Source: Theodoxus fluviatilis
Lineage: Eukaryota > Mollusca > Gastropoda > Cycloneritida > Neritidae
DNA length: 37,500 bases
NCBI GenBank assembly: GCA_034096865.1
Contig: JAWQFJ010009650.1
Span: forward strand, 47,501-85,000
Direction of reading: 5' to 3'
This document shows positions 20,824 through 32,039 of this stretch, piece by piece; positions within the stretch are counted from its first letter, which is position 1; each line of letters opens with the position of its first letter. The translations under genes and the position numbers were made by a program. A model generated the notes under the pieces. The model made no database searches and was not told where the DNA came from. It saw only the letters and a program-made list of their open reading frames with translations.

Positions 20824-22850
20824 TTTCGATGCCTAAAGACATTTTGTTAACATCGTTTGTTGTCGAGACATTGTGCGATGTGACTGTGTACTCACCAAAG
20901 TCCCAACGTCAGCGCGCACGTTCTATTTCCAGATTGCAAAATCTTCAGATGCCTCAGTGGCGTCGAGATTTCAACGATTCATATTGCCAAAGTACAGAAT
21001 CGTCGCTCTTTCTTGAAAGAGGGCGCGAATTCATTTTTTTACTTCCTTGATGTAAGATTGACAAAAAAAAGATTGTACACGACTTAAATCTACTCAGAAA
21101 GCTACGTTTAATAATGCACTGAAATAATTAGGGTCCAGAATACGTGTTTTGTACAATTTGACTTTAAATGTGTTTGTTTCAGAAACATTGCTTTTTTAAA
21201 ACAGACATCGCGCATTATCCTACAAACCATGGTGTTTCCCAACATTTAACAGTTTTAAACCGATTCCCACATTTCCACAGCTGTACATTTTAAAGCAATT
21301 CACAGAATGAACGGGCTCGTCGAAAACATGTTTGTTGCGCAGTAGATACAGGGCGCAAGTTGTTTGTCAGGACCTAGTCTCTCAACATTTTCTCGGAAAG
21401 CAGTCTCAATCTCGTTGCATACGCTAGTATCTTGCAAGGACTGGTAAAGAACGCAAGGAATGTGCGAGGCGAGTGAGTTTCCACAACCTCTCGCTCACAA
21501 GGAGACGCGAGTTTTGCCGAGGAGGCTTCGGGGGAACTTAGCCTCGTCCAGCGAGACGATTCAAAATGGCGGAAACCATGTCGATTGGGTTGCTGTTCTC
21601 AGACAGCAGTGCCTGTACTGTGTGGGCTACTGTCCGAGTACGAAAGCATGAACGTGCAAGGAAGTATTTGCTATTCGAGTGTTTCTTTGTATTTTTGAGG
21701 AGTTTGTATATAAGTTCATTCTGGACAAATGTTGTCGATTTTCTTTTCGTATTACACATGATGGAGCGACAATACACCATTCATGTACGCCCTCTGAATA
21801 ATATCCCTTGAATTGATCCGGAAAGTATAGAAGAACAAAGCTTTTGGTGAAATTATCAACGTGTAAATCCGGGATGCTTTCATTTTTTTGATAAAGTTCC
21901 CGTGCCATTCGATATGTCACCTTGATTTGTTTAATCAAAGGGGAAAACTGCTGTGATGTTTGTATCGTCAGTTACTTCCTCTATATTAAAAACACTCCTT
22001 GGTCAACTCTCACCCCTCGACGCAGATACATGTATGTTATCTCGAACTTTCGTCTTGCCAAATGATTATTGGCTGTTGCCCAGAGGCCTTACCCCTGCCC
22101 GCCTCGCCTCGGCTGGCTCGCGAGAAATGTTTTGCCAACTAGGTGGCCAAGCAACGGGTCCTAACTCTTTATCTACCTACGTCGTCGTGTTAGTTTGCTA
22201 AAACTGGAAGGCTCTGTGACGGGACCATAGACGCGTTGCATAGACGCGAGGTCTTGCAAGGTATTGGTCGGTGTCAACACGTGCCAACATTAGACTGCGT
22301 CTACATTGCTTTCATCACGTTGACACATGTTGACACCAGTCTATTTCTCTCAAGATCTTGAAAAATACTAGCATAAGCAACACGCTCCATTTCAAAATGT
22401 ATATATGTAATTACACCATTACATTGTGCATCATGTCTCTCACCACTCTCTCCTTTCAAACACGACAAACGGGTCAAGATTTCAAAATAACTAATGACAA
22501 ACAAAATGGATCTCACGAACAGATTGAAATGTTTCACTATTTTGTTCTTATCCTGACTGGAGGAGTCTGATACTCGAATTCATTTCTCTGGAGAAATCTC
22601 CCTTCTCGTGGAAATCTCTTTTGGAACCGACGGGATTTGTAGTGATACATGATTTTCTTACTCCTGTGAGGGATAACTTTGTTAGATCTTTCCCTAGATC
22701 TATGACTTAACAAGTACATCGTGAAATATCCCGTTATGGCTTTTATATCATGCTGTGTCACCCCCTGCTAAAAGTGGATGAGGGCGATGTCGTTAATGGT
22801 CCTCATGACTCCATTTCCAGTTAATTCCATCTATCTCACGGGTTTTACTT
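20823..22850. other. 2-kb unique stretch without an established gene
   Basis: Many short frames cross this stretch. The only one with gene-like context is a plus frame starting in CAAAATGGCGGAAACC at 21566, described separately. Two GC-richer patches lie near 21.45-21.65 and 22.08-22.26 kb. Confidence 0.4.
21561..21572 (+). promoter_or_regulatory. Possible YY1-like / start-codon element CAAAATGGCGGA
   Basis: AAAATGGCGG matches the well-known YY1 core, which often sits at the start codon or TSS of animal genes. An ATG with a good context (A at -3, G at +4) opens an 81-codon frame (21566-21811) beginning MAETMSIGLLFSDSSACTVW. The first ~30 residues are plausible as a first exon, but no domain is recognised and no splice donor is clear. 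This is suggestive only. Confidence 0.2.
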
Positions 22851-22855
22851 CATCA

Positions 22856-22945
22856 CTTTCTTTTCTGTCTTTCTTTCTGTTTGTCTTTATTTCTTTCTTT
22901 CTTTCTTTCTGTTTGTCTTTCTTTCTTTCCTTCTGTCTTTCTTTC
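22856..22945. repeat. (TTTC)n / (TTTCTG)n microsatellite
   Basis: CTTT and CTGTTTGTC units repeat imperfectly over about 90 bp. Confidence 0.9.
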
Positions 22946-23499
22946 ATAAACAAAATTAATATTTCTTTTTGTTGCACCCAAAGTCATTATATGTTGGAGT
23001 GCTTTCAAAATGTCAAAAGTTATCACACAATAACTGTGTGACTAGTGTAAACTTATCTCGGTGCGAAATGTGAAGTTTCCTTTACTCAATGCATGCACTT
23101 TTACGAGACTAATGTAAGCACTTCGCTTTAAGCAGTCTGATACGAAACATCATTATTAAAGAAACCATGTTACGAGAGTATATTTGACTAGCAAGACAGG
23201 GCCTATCAGATGTCGTCGGTAAATTTGGAAACACCAGCCCTGAAAGCATCGGCTGAATAAGGACTGAATAATCGGTTGCCTCTCATTGAGCATATCGCAA
23301 CTCTTCAGGTTACATTCATATATAAAGGACGTGATCATACAGTGCGGAGACCTAGCACGCTTCACAAGATACATTCTCATTGATCTACATCAGTGGTAGT
23401 GATCGATCTGCTCTTCTGCCTCCATTCCTTTGCATAGAAATTGAACTGTTGGACGGGCTCAAACAAAACCCGTTAAATCTCAATCACGAAAACACAACC
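22946..23499. other. Unique sequence, no gene seen
   Basis: A TATATAAAG motif lies at 23319-23327, but what follows within 200 bp is microsatellite, so no promoter is claimed. The short frames have no recognisable content. Confidence 0.4.
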
Positions 23500-23500
23500 A

Positions 23501-23532
23501 TACACACACACACACACAAACGCGGCGCGCGC

Positions 23533-23570
<38 letters not shown>

Positions 23571-23593
23571 ACACAGACACACACAGACACACA

Positions 23594-23634
<41 letters not shown>

Positions 23635-23679
23635 ATCCTCTCTCTCTCCGACTCTTTCTCTCTCTTTCTTTTTCACACA

Positions 23680-23759
<80 letters not shown>

Positions 23760-24394
23760 CACACACTCACTCACTCACTCACTCACTCACTCACTCACTC
23801 ACTCACTCACTCACTCACTCACTCACTCACTCACTCACTCACTCACTCACTCACTCACTCACTCACTCACTCACTCACTCACTCACTCACTCACTCACTC
23901 ACTCACTCACTCAATCACTTACTCATTCACTCACTCACGTACGCATGCACACACGCACGCATGGCTCATTCGCACGAACGAACACACACACAAGCTCGCA
24001 CGCATGCACGCTTACACACGCGCGTGTGCGCTCGCACGCGCGCGCACACACACACACACACACGCACGCACGCACACACACGCACACATTTATGCAAATT
24101 CGCACACGCATACTAGCATGGACACGTACAGATGCACTCACGCATAAACAAATAAACATGCAGGCGCTCAAGCGTAGACGTGCACATCTACACATGCATA
24201 TATGTATACACCCACTGAGTTAAAACATTCATCCGCAAAAGCAAACAAACACACAAACACGCAATCTCTCTCTCTCTCTCTTTCTCTCTCTGTCTTTCTC
24301 TCTCTTTCTCTGTCTTTCTCTGTCTTTCTCTCTTTCTCTCTTTCTCGCTCTTTCTCTCTCTTTCTCTCTCTTTCTCTCTCTCTTTCTCTCTCTT

Positions 24395-24426
<32 letters not shown>

Positions 24427-24750
24427 TCTCTTTCTTTCTCTTTTTCTCTCTCTTTCTCTCTCTTTCACTCTCTTTCTCTCTCTCTCTCTTTTTCTCTCTC
24501 TCACTTTGTCTCTGACTTTCTCTGTCTCTCTCCTTCTTTCGTTTTTTTTCTCTCTCTCTTTCTCTCTATCTCTGTTTGTCTGTCTGTCTCTTTCACTCTC
24601 TCCCACTTTCTCTTTTCTCTCACGCACGCACGCACGCACGCACGCACGTACACACATACACACACACATACACACATGCACACATACACACACGAGCACA
24701 CATACACACGCGCGCGCACGTTCACACACACACACTCATACACACACATA

Positions 24751-24792
<42 letters not shown>
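23501..24792. repeat. Large compound microsatellite (AC, TC, CACT, ACGC units)
   Basis: About 1.3 kb of simple repeats. In order: (AC)n with GC interruptions, (TC)n from about 23597, (AC)n near 23727, an unusually long (CACT)n at about 23763-23911, mixed ACGC/ACAC to about 24160, a short unique piece near 24170-24260, TC-rich from 24264 to 24620, (CACG)n/(AC)n from 24620 to 24750, and (TC)n from 24753 to 24792. The long frames (255 and 230 codons on plus, 168 on minus) are repeat translations. Confidence 0.96.
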
Positions 24793-24795
<3 letters not shown>

Positions 24796-25640
24796 ATCTC
24801 TCTCATAATCCCCACAAGCCACATCTTTACATGCACCAAAACACGCGTTTTGTATATGCTGGCCTTCAATGGGACACTGTATATCATCCTCTAATTATAC
24901 ATTCGCGGACAACTGCTTTTTGCTTGTTTTCAAACGGACACACCGCTGCTGCCAAAGATCTTGAAGAGAAAGGATGTTTTAAAGTCAAGGCAGAGTAGGG
25001 AACTCACAGTTTACTGTCTGACACTAGTTTCCTCACACTTTCCCCCTGCGGGCCTTCGAGAAATAACGAGGTGGATTTTTTCCCATCCAACAAAATGACT
25101 TCCTGTGTCACTTGGATGGTTTCCAGTCAGAACAAAACCCTTCAAAGTTTCTCCAACGTGACTTGGAAAGTTTTCAGACTTGCTGCAGTCCCCATTTGGC
25201 AAATGCTTGTGCCAAGAAAGAGAAAACTCCTGCTGATTTAGAGAAAATTGAATTTGTTTCCTCTACTTTCTCCGTCGAAAAATGCAAACTGGTGGCGAAA
25301 GAAAACTGTTGACCTTTCTCACACGTTACCATCAGAAGCTGAGGTGAATGTTAAAAATCGTCCACCAAGTCCCTGAGTGCATCTTGTAAAAAGCGTCTGT
25401 CGTTAGTATGTCAACTCAAATAAAAGTATTAAAAATTATTTGTAAATATAGTTTGTAACTGAGTTTTCACCGTTTGTAATTACTGGTGATGATAAAACAC
25501 CTTGAAAGAGGTTGTTTTTCTTATGTTTGTTTTATGCAAGAGTCATAAAAGTGATTCTTCATTTATGTGACCCTGCCACAACGAAATTAGTTGCATGGTG
25601 CCCTCCGTCCATTTTGAGTTATACAGTATTTCTACCCGGG
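24793..25640. other. Unique sequence, no gene seen
   Basis: The short plus frame at 25112-25312 and short minus frames are unrecognised. The region is AT-rich between 25.38 and 25.56 kb. Confidence 0.4.
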
Positions 25641-25645
25641 AGGTG

Positions 25646-25880
25646 GCTGCTTTGGATAGCAGTGCCTGCAGACAAGTAGTGCAGTGAGACATCTCACAGT
25701 TTGACAGAAACCTCATAGAGCAGACAAACAACAAGCGCCTCTGGAGGAAGTGCCAGCTTCGGGCGGACAGGCCAGTTTCGACCTTCAGATGCGAGCGCTG
25801 CGGTTTGGACTGCCATTCCCGCATCAGACTCTTGTCACAGCAGACGTTGTCGACCAGACAGGACTGGCACCCAGCGGCAC
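25646..25880 (+). pseudogene. Decayed LINE ORF2 C-terminus with zinc-finger-like end
   Basis: One plus frame reads ALDSSACRQVVQ, an in-frame TAG, then DISQFDRNLIEQTNNKRLWRK, and then RPVSTFRCERCGLDCHSRIRL. This follows the known C-terminal order of a widespread invertebrate LINE class: A.DR..WR..V, then F(E/D), a basic KRxxRK stretch, and a C-x2-C...CxSRIGLxSH finger. The final His position is Gln here (RLLSQQ), and a stop interrupts it, so it is dead. It resembles the class of the 17.2-17.6 kb fragment more than the elements at 27-31 kb. I saw no RT core upstream. Confidence 0.65.
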
Positions 25881-26925
25881 TGATCCATGGTTCTTTGGGA
25901 CTTGCAGACGCTAACCACATTGTTTCTATAACAAAATTCCCATGCTATATAAGACGGCCAAACTGTTTAAATCAAGTAATCTGGTGCATGGGTACAGGCA
26001 ATTGAGTCGTGCGTCATTATGAATCTACTGTCCCCAGAATTCTGATAGCTCAGTCAGATTATAACATTCTCGGTTATTTTCGTCATAGCTATCAACGTAC
26101 CACTCTCATTAAAATGCAATTATATACCAATATATAAGCTGTAGATCACCTTCAATATCTAAGTACAGCTTTTTTTAAGGGCCACAAATCGTATTTTTCC
26201 CCCATTAAGTTCTCACTTGAGGTACAATGCTACTCACTATACTGTACACTGTGGAGTCATGTGTACTTCAACATTTTCGAACATCTGACTTTTTTGCTGA
26301 CAAAGAAATGGCACTTTGCATGACAGGGTATTCACGGGTTGAGGACAACCACAACATAATGAACCCATTCTTCTCAGAAGCTGAAGACACGAAAGAAGTG
26401 TATAATCTTATACCAGACAATTAGACTAATTTGGTTCGTCTTTTCAGGGTACGAAAAGCCAGGGTAATGCCTGAGAAGAGTACAGCTCCTGTGCCAAAAA
26501 TGGCCCTAAGGCCAGTGTGGGTGATCAATGTCTATCTGTCTTTCCGAAGGGTAGGTGGACTATTAGTGCACTCTGGCCAGTTTCTGAAAGTACGACTGAT
26601 CCCGTGCTGTAGAGCCAGAGGACAATGTGGGTGATTTCAACCTGCAGCACATTTAAGTGTGACTCCTTGGAATATCAGGTTGCCCACGATCTTATGTTCT
26701 AAGTACACCTGTCTATTCGCTTCCGGTCATTTTCTCCATCCCTCTACACAGCATCTCCCCCCAGTATAGAGATCAGTCCACGTTATTAAGTCCCAGTATG
26801 CCCTCCCCCTTTTTCTTCTCTTCTTCCGCGCACCCTACCACCACCCCTCCCCGCCCTCCTCCCCCTTCCTGCACTTCAGTTGCTTGACCGGGTCTGTGTG
26901 TCGGTGCGGTGTCAGTCTGTGTGCA
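25881..26925. other. Unique sequence, no gene seen
   Basis: The frames at 26227-26424 and 26431-26634 have no recognisable content. A C-rich stretch near 26.80-26.87 kb precedes the next microsatellite. Confidence 0.4.
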
Positions 26926-27424
26926 TATGACTTCCAAGGTGGCTATGTATATGTGAGTCTGTCTCTGTGTCTGTCTTTCTCTTTCTCTATCTGTCCGTCC
27001 GTCCACCCATTCGTCTGTTTATATCTGAACGCGTGTGCGAGTGTGGGTACTTGTGAGTGTGTGTACATGCGAATGTGTGTACATGCGAGTGCGTGTGTGT
27101 ATGTGTGTCTGCCTGCCTGCATGCCTGCCTGTTTGCCTACGTGCCTGTCTGTCTGTCTGTCTGCTTGCCTGCCTGCCTGCCTGTTTGCCTGCCTGCTTGC
27201 CTGTCTGTCTGTCTGTCTGTATGTCTGTGTATCTGTCTGTTTGTCTGTCTGTCTGTCTTTCTCTCCGTTTCTTTCTTTCCCTCTCTTTTTCTCTCCCTCT
27301 CTCTGTCTCTGTGCCTTTCTCTGTTTCTGTGTGCCTTTCTCTGTCTCTGTCTCTCTCTCTTTGTCTCTCTCTCTATTTCTCTCTCTATCTCTCCCCCCCC
27401 CTCACTCCCCCCTCCCCCCCCCCC
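26926..27424. repeat. TG / TCTG / TGCC / TC microsatellite ending in a C-run
   Basis: TGTG-rich, then (TGCC/TCTG)n about 27110-27260, then TC-rich, and finally C-runs at about 27392-27424. The Cys-Leu-Ser frames across it are artefacts. The next element begins at the C-run. Confidence 0.95.
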
Positions 27425-28392
27425 GAAGCAAAGAGTCGCTCAAGTATTGAAGACAATGTGGAGTCTGCATTGCTTAAGCACAACCGTCTTCTTCAAAATA
27501 TTCGACTCACAGGTGCAATCTCTCCTGTTGTACGGTGCGGAGATATGGGGCATGAGAAATACAGACATAGTAGAAAAAGCCCATTCTTTTGCCTGTAAAA
27601 GGAATCTTGGCCTGTATTGCTATACCCCTAATCACATGGTATACGGGGACCTAGGAAGGTACCCTTTATCTCTTTCAGCCTGCACGAGAGCGATAAAAAA
27701 AGGCTTAAAGTGTGCAAAATGCCAAGCAAGCATAACTCTGGCTTCTCAACTGTAATGTCCCCAAATAGGAAACGGACAGTACTCATTGAAAATTGCTTGT
27801 CAAGATATGGTTTTGCCTATGTATGGCTAAATGGCGGAGTCGGTAATGAAAAATCCTTCCTTAAGGCATTCAAGCAAAGACTCCGCGACTGCTATAGCCA
27901 ACTATGGCACGAGGAAAATGCCGCCAGTAAAAGATATAGCTGGTACGCTTCGTTCAAAAATTTCTTCGGAGAAGAAGAGTACCTGCATGTTATAACAATT
28001 AAAAAGTTTCGTGATGCTTATTCAAGATTTAGGTTTGGTGTCAACAACCTGAAGAAAAATAGGCACCGTTTTACTCCACTGAGCAATGACCCGAAATGCC
28101 CCTTTTGTCGAGATAATGAAGATGAAAACCACTTTTTGGTACAATGTACACACTATATTGACTTACGAAAAAAATTCCTCGGACAACATCTGAATCCAGG
28201 AATAAATATTTTCCAATTGATGTACACTGCAAATATGATAACATTAAGAAATGTGGCTATGTATATCCATTACGCTATGAATCGTCGAGAGGAAAACTGC
28301 AGTTGATTATGTATCATGTGACTCGTCAACCTGTAATCTATCATTCAAAATTGTAATGGGCGGTCGGCCTAAAGACAATAAAAAGTCAAAGT
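27425..28392 (+). mobile_element. 5'-truncated non-LTR retrotransposon (LINE copy A)
   Basis: This copy starts abruptly inside ORF2 at the KQRVAQVLK segment, which aligns without gaps to the same region of the LINE at 28.5-31.6 kb. It ends with a 3' tail TTGTAATGGGCGGTCGGCCT, ACAATAAA and a short (AAAGTC)n tail, and then a C/TC tract. The 5' truncation and tandem tail are typical of target-primed reverse transcription. Shared landmarks with copy B are FKIFDSQVQ...LLYGAEIWG, VYGDLGRYPL, a long Trp/Tyr-rich segment and a CxxC knuckle. It is clearly diverged from copy B, so the two are different subfamilies and not a recent pair. Confidence 0.88.
27426..28306 (+). pseudogene. ORF2 C-terminal remnant of LINE copy A, one frameshift
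   Basis: The first part is open to about 27753 and encodes the end of the RT-linked region (LLYGAEIWG, PNHMVYGDLGRYP). The frame is then lost at an A-run (27694-27701, CGATAAAAAAAGG). The second frame (in frame with 27710-28306) resumes the homology as LKVCKMPSKHNSG and runs to a TGA near 28304. Its C-terminus has CPFC near 28097, followed by HFLVQC and YIDLRKKF, an intact CxxC-H-C knuckle. There is no RT catalytic core and no endonuclease, so the product cannot act alone. Confidence 0.85.
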
Positions 28393-28416
28393 CAAAGTCA
28401 AAGTCTCTCTCCCCCT

Positions 28417-28475
<59 letters not shown>
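28393..28475. repeat. C-rich then (TC)n microsatellite between LINE copies A and B
   Basis: The tail of copy A passes through AAAGTC units and CCCCCTCC into about 26 TC dinucleotides (28424-28475). Copy B begins immediately after. The ATG-initiated ORF at 28356 reads from copy A's 3' UTR through this tract into copy B, so its first ~40 codons are not LINE coding sequence. Confidence 0.95.
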
Positions 28476-28478
<3 letters not shown>

Positions 28479-31472
28479 GGCATAAGTATATTATGCAAAT
28501 GTATCCTCGACGTGTGTGAATTACATGATGACTGTTCAATGCTACTTTGCGGCGACTTCAATGCTAGGACTGGCTGCTTGAATACAAACTTCGCAAATGA
28601 TATAAATGATGTGTTTACAAACGTAGTAGAAGAATCTAGATATGCTGTTGATGACATTGTTAATGAGTTTGGAGAGTACTTGCTTGAACTTTGTGTGGGT
28701 TTTGAACTATGTATCTTAAATGGCTGTGTGAATGAGAGTAACTCAAATGGTTATACTTTTGTTTCTCCCAACGGTTGTAGTACTGTCGATTATTGCATAG
28801 TCTCCAGTGATCTTATCCCCTATTGTGAGTCATTCAGTATCGGTGACTCTGTATTATCACCACACATGTTTCTAGAATTGTCCTTCCGATGTTGTATCCC
28901 TAGAACTTTACGCGAGGGTCAACATAACTTAGGCTGTACTAAGGTTGTATGGGATGACAGTTTAGTAGATAATTTTAAGAATAATTTGTGTATGCTTCTG
29001 AATAATAAGAACGTGAGTGACATCAGTGATGAAATAGATGTCAACAGTGTTACCGAAACCATAACATCTTGTATTGTGAATGCCGCTGGGTGCATGCAGA
29101 GGCAATGCAGACCTTATTTACAAGTGTCTGGTGCCAGATGGTATGATAGGGAATGTGCAGAAGCGAAAAAATTGGCCAGCAGATACCTGCGTACCTTCTT
29201 GCGCTCTCATTCTCACCAAGACAAAGTTATCTACCTTAGACACAGAAATGATTATAAGCAGCTCATAAGAACAAAGAAGATCAGCTACAGACAAACGGTA
29301 ACGAAATACCTAATTAGCAATATTAGAGATTCCAAGATGTTCTGGAAGCAAGTTAAAACCCTCGGTAGATTCAGTGTATTACCAAGCATCGATCCAGGGA
29401 CTTGGGTGCAACACTTTCAAAATGTTTATACTCTCGGGGAAAGTGAGAAACAGAGTAACATTGACATCTGCATGTTATCTTTTGACACTGATGATAGCGT
29501 ATTAAATTCTGAAATAACTCAGACTGAAATATCTGATGCCATTAAACATCTAAAGACGAAAAAGTCCGGTGGTATTGACGGCATAATGAGCGAAATGCTG
29601 AAATGTTCTATATCGATACTTATGCCTTACTTACTCAAGCTATTCAACTCCATTTTCGAACAGGGTGTATTTCCTAACCTTTGGTCCCATTCCCTGATTG
29701 TACCGATTCACAAGAAAGGTTCCACGACTGTCCCCGATAATTATAGAGGAATCTCTCTTACTAGTATCTTCAGCAAAGCATTCCTGCATATTCTGAATGC
29801 AAGACTACAGACATGGGCTGAAGAAAATAATCTAATTGGCGAGGAACAAGCTGGATGTAGAAGAGGCTACTCGACAATTGACAACATTTTCACGTTAAAT
29901 AACATTGTACAGAGGTACCTGAACAGACACAAGAAGTTGTATGTCTTATTTGTAGACTTTCAGAAGGCATTTGATACCGTGGACAGGCAGGCTCTGTGGA
30001 AAGTGTTGGAGAGTAATGGGGTCAGGAGTAAAATGCTTCAGATGCTGAAAGCAGTATACAAAACTGTAAAATGCAGTATCAGATGCCAGGGTCAGGCACA
30101 TGGGTCCTTTAATTGCCACCGGGGACTTAAACAAGGCTGCAAAATGTCTCCTTTATTATTTTCTTTCCTGGTTTCACATCTCAGTCGTGAAGTAATTGCG
30201 AAAGGAAAACATGGGGTTCAATTAGAACCTAATGGCGTGGAACTGTTTCTGTTGCTTTTCGTTGATGACGTTGTACTTCTATCCGACACGGTGCCTGGTC
30301 TGCAGAATCAAATCAATAACCTAAAAAATGTTGCTGATAGACTAGGTCTTGTGATAAACATAGAAAAAACCAAAGTTGTTATATTTAGAAATGGAGGATA
30401 TGTGGCTGCTCACGAAAAATGGGTGATGGGTGACTCCAGGCTTGAGGTTGTCGCACAGTACAAGTATCTTGGAGTGACTCTATCTACCAGGTTGTGTACA
30501 AATACAATGTTATCTGATATAGTTACCAGAGCCAAAGCAGCGTCCATTCAGATCCAAAGGTCCTTGAGAAAGCTTACCATTGTTACGCCTGAAATATTGT
30601 ACAAAATTTTTGACGCACAAATTCAGCCTATACTGTTGTACGGATCAGAAATTTGGGGCACCAATGACTGTAAATGCATTGAAACTGTCCATATGTACAT
30701 GTTGAAGTGGTTTCTCAATGTTGCCTTTAACACACCCAACGTTATGATTTATGGAGATACAGGGAGGTATCCACTGGACATAAATGCTAAATTACGCTCG
30801 GTGAAATATTGGTTAAAACTACTTAGAATGGAGCGAGACAGATACCCTTACCAAGTGTACATGTCTATGCTTGGCTTAGTTGATGGGAAACATAATTGGG
30901 CAACAGGTATTAAAACATTATTGTTGAAGTATGATTTCAAAAGGGAGTGGGATGGTCAAATGGTCCAAAATGAAACTACATTTATGACACAACTTAAATG
31001 TAGAATGATTGAGTGGTACGACAGCAACTGGAGAAATTGTATGCAGCAAAGTACAAGATACTCCTTCTACAAATTAGTAAAGTTTGAACGTGGTATAGAG
31101 CCATACCTTTATGCATTAGACAAAAAAGTATTTCGAGATGCCTGGATACGCTTCAGAATGGGAATTAGCGATTTATATAATCATAAGTATAGATACAGTA
31201 CTGCGTCATACCCAAATATATGTCCATTATGTATGGAAACGGAAGAAGACGAAGTTCATTTTCTACTGCATTATCCAGCCACCTACGATCTAAGGAGTAA
31301 ATATATAATACCATTTATACAAATTAGTTTTAGTGGACCCCTTACTGACATGTTTGCAACTGATAATGTCATTGTTATTAGAAGTATTGCCACATACATT
31401 TACAAGGCATTCCGTAGAAGAACAGAAGCCATGGTAATGTTCGACAGCTACATAAACTTGATGGAAAATTAG
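28476..31472 (+). CDS. LINE ORF2: partial APE endonuclease, reverse transcriptase and C-terminal zinc knuckle
   Basis: The frame is open for 998 codons. The true 5' end is missing, and the ATG at 28356 belongs to the upstream LINE tail. The endonuclease part keeps GDFNAR (28551-28568) and VDYCIVSSD (28785-28811). The usual SDH triad reads SPH (28857-28865), so the catalytic Asp is replaced by Pro. RT motifs run in order: KKSGGIDGI, PDNYRGISLTS, motif A FVDFQKAFDTVD (Asp at 29955), motif B GLKQGCKMSP (from 30123), motif C LLFVDDVVLL (DD at 30264-30269), and YKYLGVTL. LLYGSEIWG follows. The C-terminal knuckle is CPLC (31221) then HFLLHYP, with Tyr (31272) where the final Cys is expected. RT looks catalytically possible. 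The endonuclease and knuckle look damaged. The exact clade (Jockey/I/CR1 group) is not resolved here. Confidence 0.9.
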
Positions 31473-31594
31473 ATTTATTACTATAAGATACAATTGTCAC
31501 CGTTGGTTGATATGGTATTGGGAAGTGACATCCTTATGTACAAATTTTGTCATTTCTTGTAACTTGTAATGGGCCGGAGGCCCCCACAATAAAC
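31473..31594 (+). other. 3' UTR of LINE copy B with terminal hairpin
   Basis: GGGCC-GGA-GGCCC (about 31570-31582) forms a 5-bp stem closely followed by CACAATAAACT. Related tails end LINE copy A (GGGCGGTCGGCCT, ACAATAAA) and the minus-strand element at 34.87-36.01 kb (AGGCC-AGT-GGCCT, CACAATAAACT). Between copy B and the minus-strand element the outer stem pair changes from G-C to A-T with pairing kept. This supports a folded RT-recognition element. Confidence 0.7.
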
Positions 31595-31616
31595 TCATTT
31601 GTTCGTTTGTTCGTTG

Positions 31617-31620
<4 letters not shown>

Positions 31621-31655
<35 letters not shown>
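31621..31655. repeat. (TC)n microsatellite downstream of LINE copy B
   Basis: About 17 TC dinucleotides directly after the TTCG-type tail. Confidence 0.95.
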
Positions 31656-31659
<4 letters not shown>

Positions 31660-32039
31660 TCGTGTAGTTCTCCAAATGAATAGAAATGTTTTTCAGAGCT
31701 GATGCTTGCTATCCTCATCGCCTGCTTCGCCATGCAGTCTATGAACAGTTTTGACTAAGCTTGCTTCGTGCGTTGAAAGCACTGAACCTTGCACATAAAA
31801 ACCTCAGCAGTCTATTATTCCTCTGTGCAAGAAAACCTTCTTTTGCGTGGGCTTGTTCCCTTATTCAGAACGGTGATTTTGGGTCCTATAACAAGACCAC
31901 TTTGTGTGGGTTACGGTCCTTTCTTGTCGAATCCCAAAGAAACATGAATGAAGGTACAGACGGTACATTTTTGCAGAGAACTTTCATGACCAAAGCATGA
32001 AAGTTAGATCGGGTCACTTGGGGCACACTCTATTTTCCA
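31656..32039. other. Unique sequence, no gene seen
   Basis: The plus frame at 31761-32000 (79 codons) has no recognisable domain. Confidence 0.4.

Larger units (their letters stand above)
28476..31620 (+). mobile_element. 5'-truncated non-LTR retrotransposon (LINE copy B)
   Basis: The element begins directly against (TC)n at 28476 and ends in a tandem tail (TTCG/TTTG units, about 31594-31620). (TC)n resumes from 31621. The 3' UTR is about 120 bp and ends with TTGTAATGGGCCGGAGGCCC, then CACAATAAACT, a hairpin plus polyadenylation-like signal. ORF1 and the N-terminal half of the endonuclease are missing, consistent with incomplete reverse transcription. TC repeats on both sides indicate insertion into a TC microsatellite. 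Confidence 0.92.

Noticed and set aside
20880..20900. Strong minus-strand splice donor (CTTTG/GTGAGTAC)
   Set aside because: The sequence upstream on that strand has stops in the relevant frames, so no exon supports it.
23319..23327. TATA box TATATAAAG
   Set aside because: It is followed within 200 bp by 1.3 kb of microsatellite and no gene. A chance AT-rich match is likely.
23380..24894. ORFs of 255, 230 and 168 codons
   Set aside because: These are translations of AC, TC and CACT microsatellites.
26884..27755. Cys/Leu/Ser-rich membrane-like ORFs
   Set aside because: The first part is TCTG/TGCC microsatellite. Only the end (from 27426) is real LINE sequence and is annotated as such.
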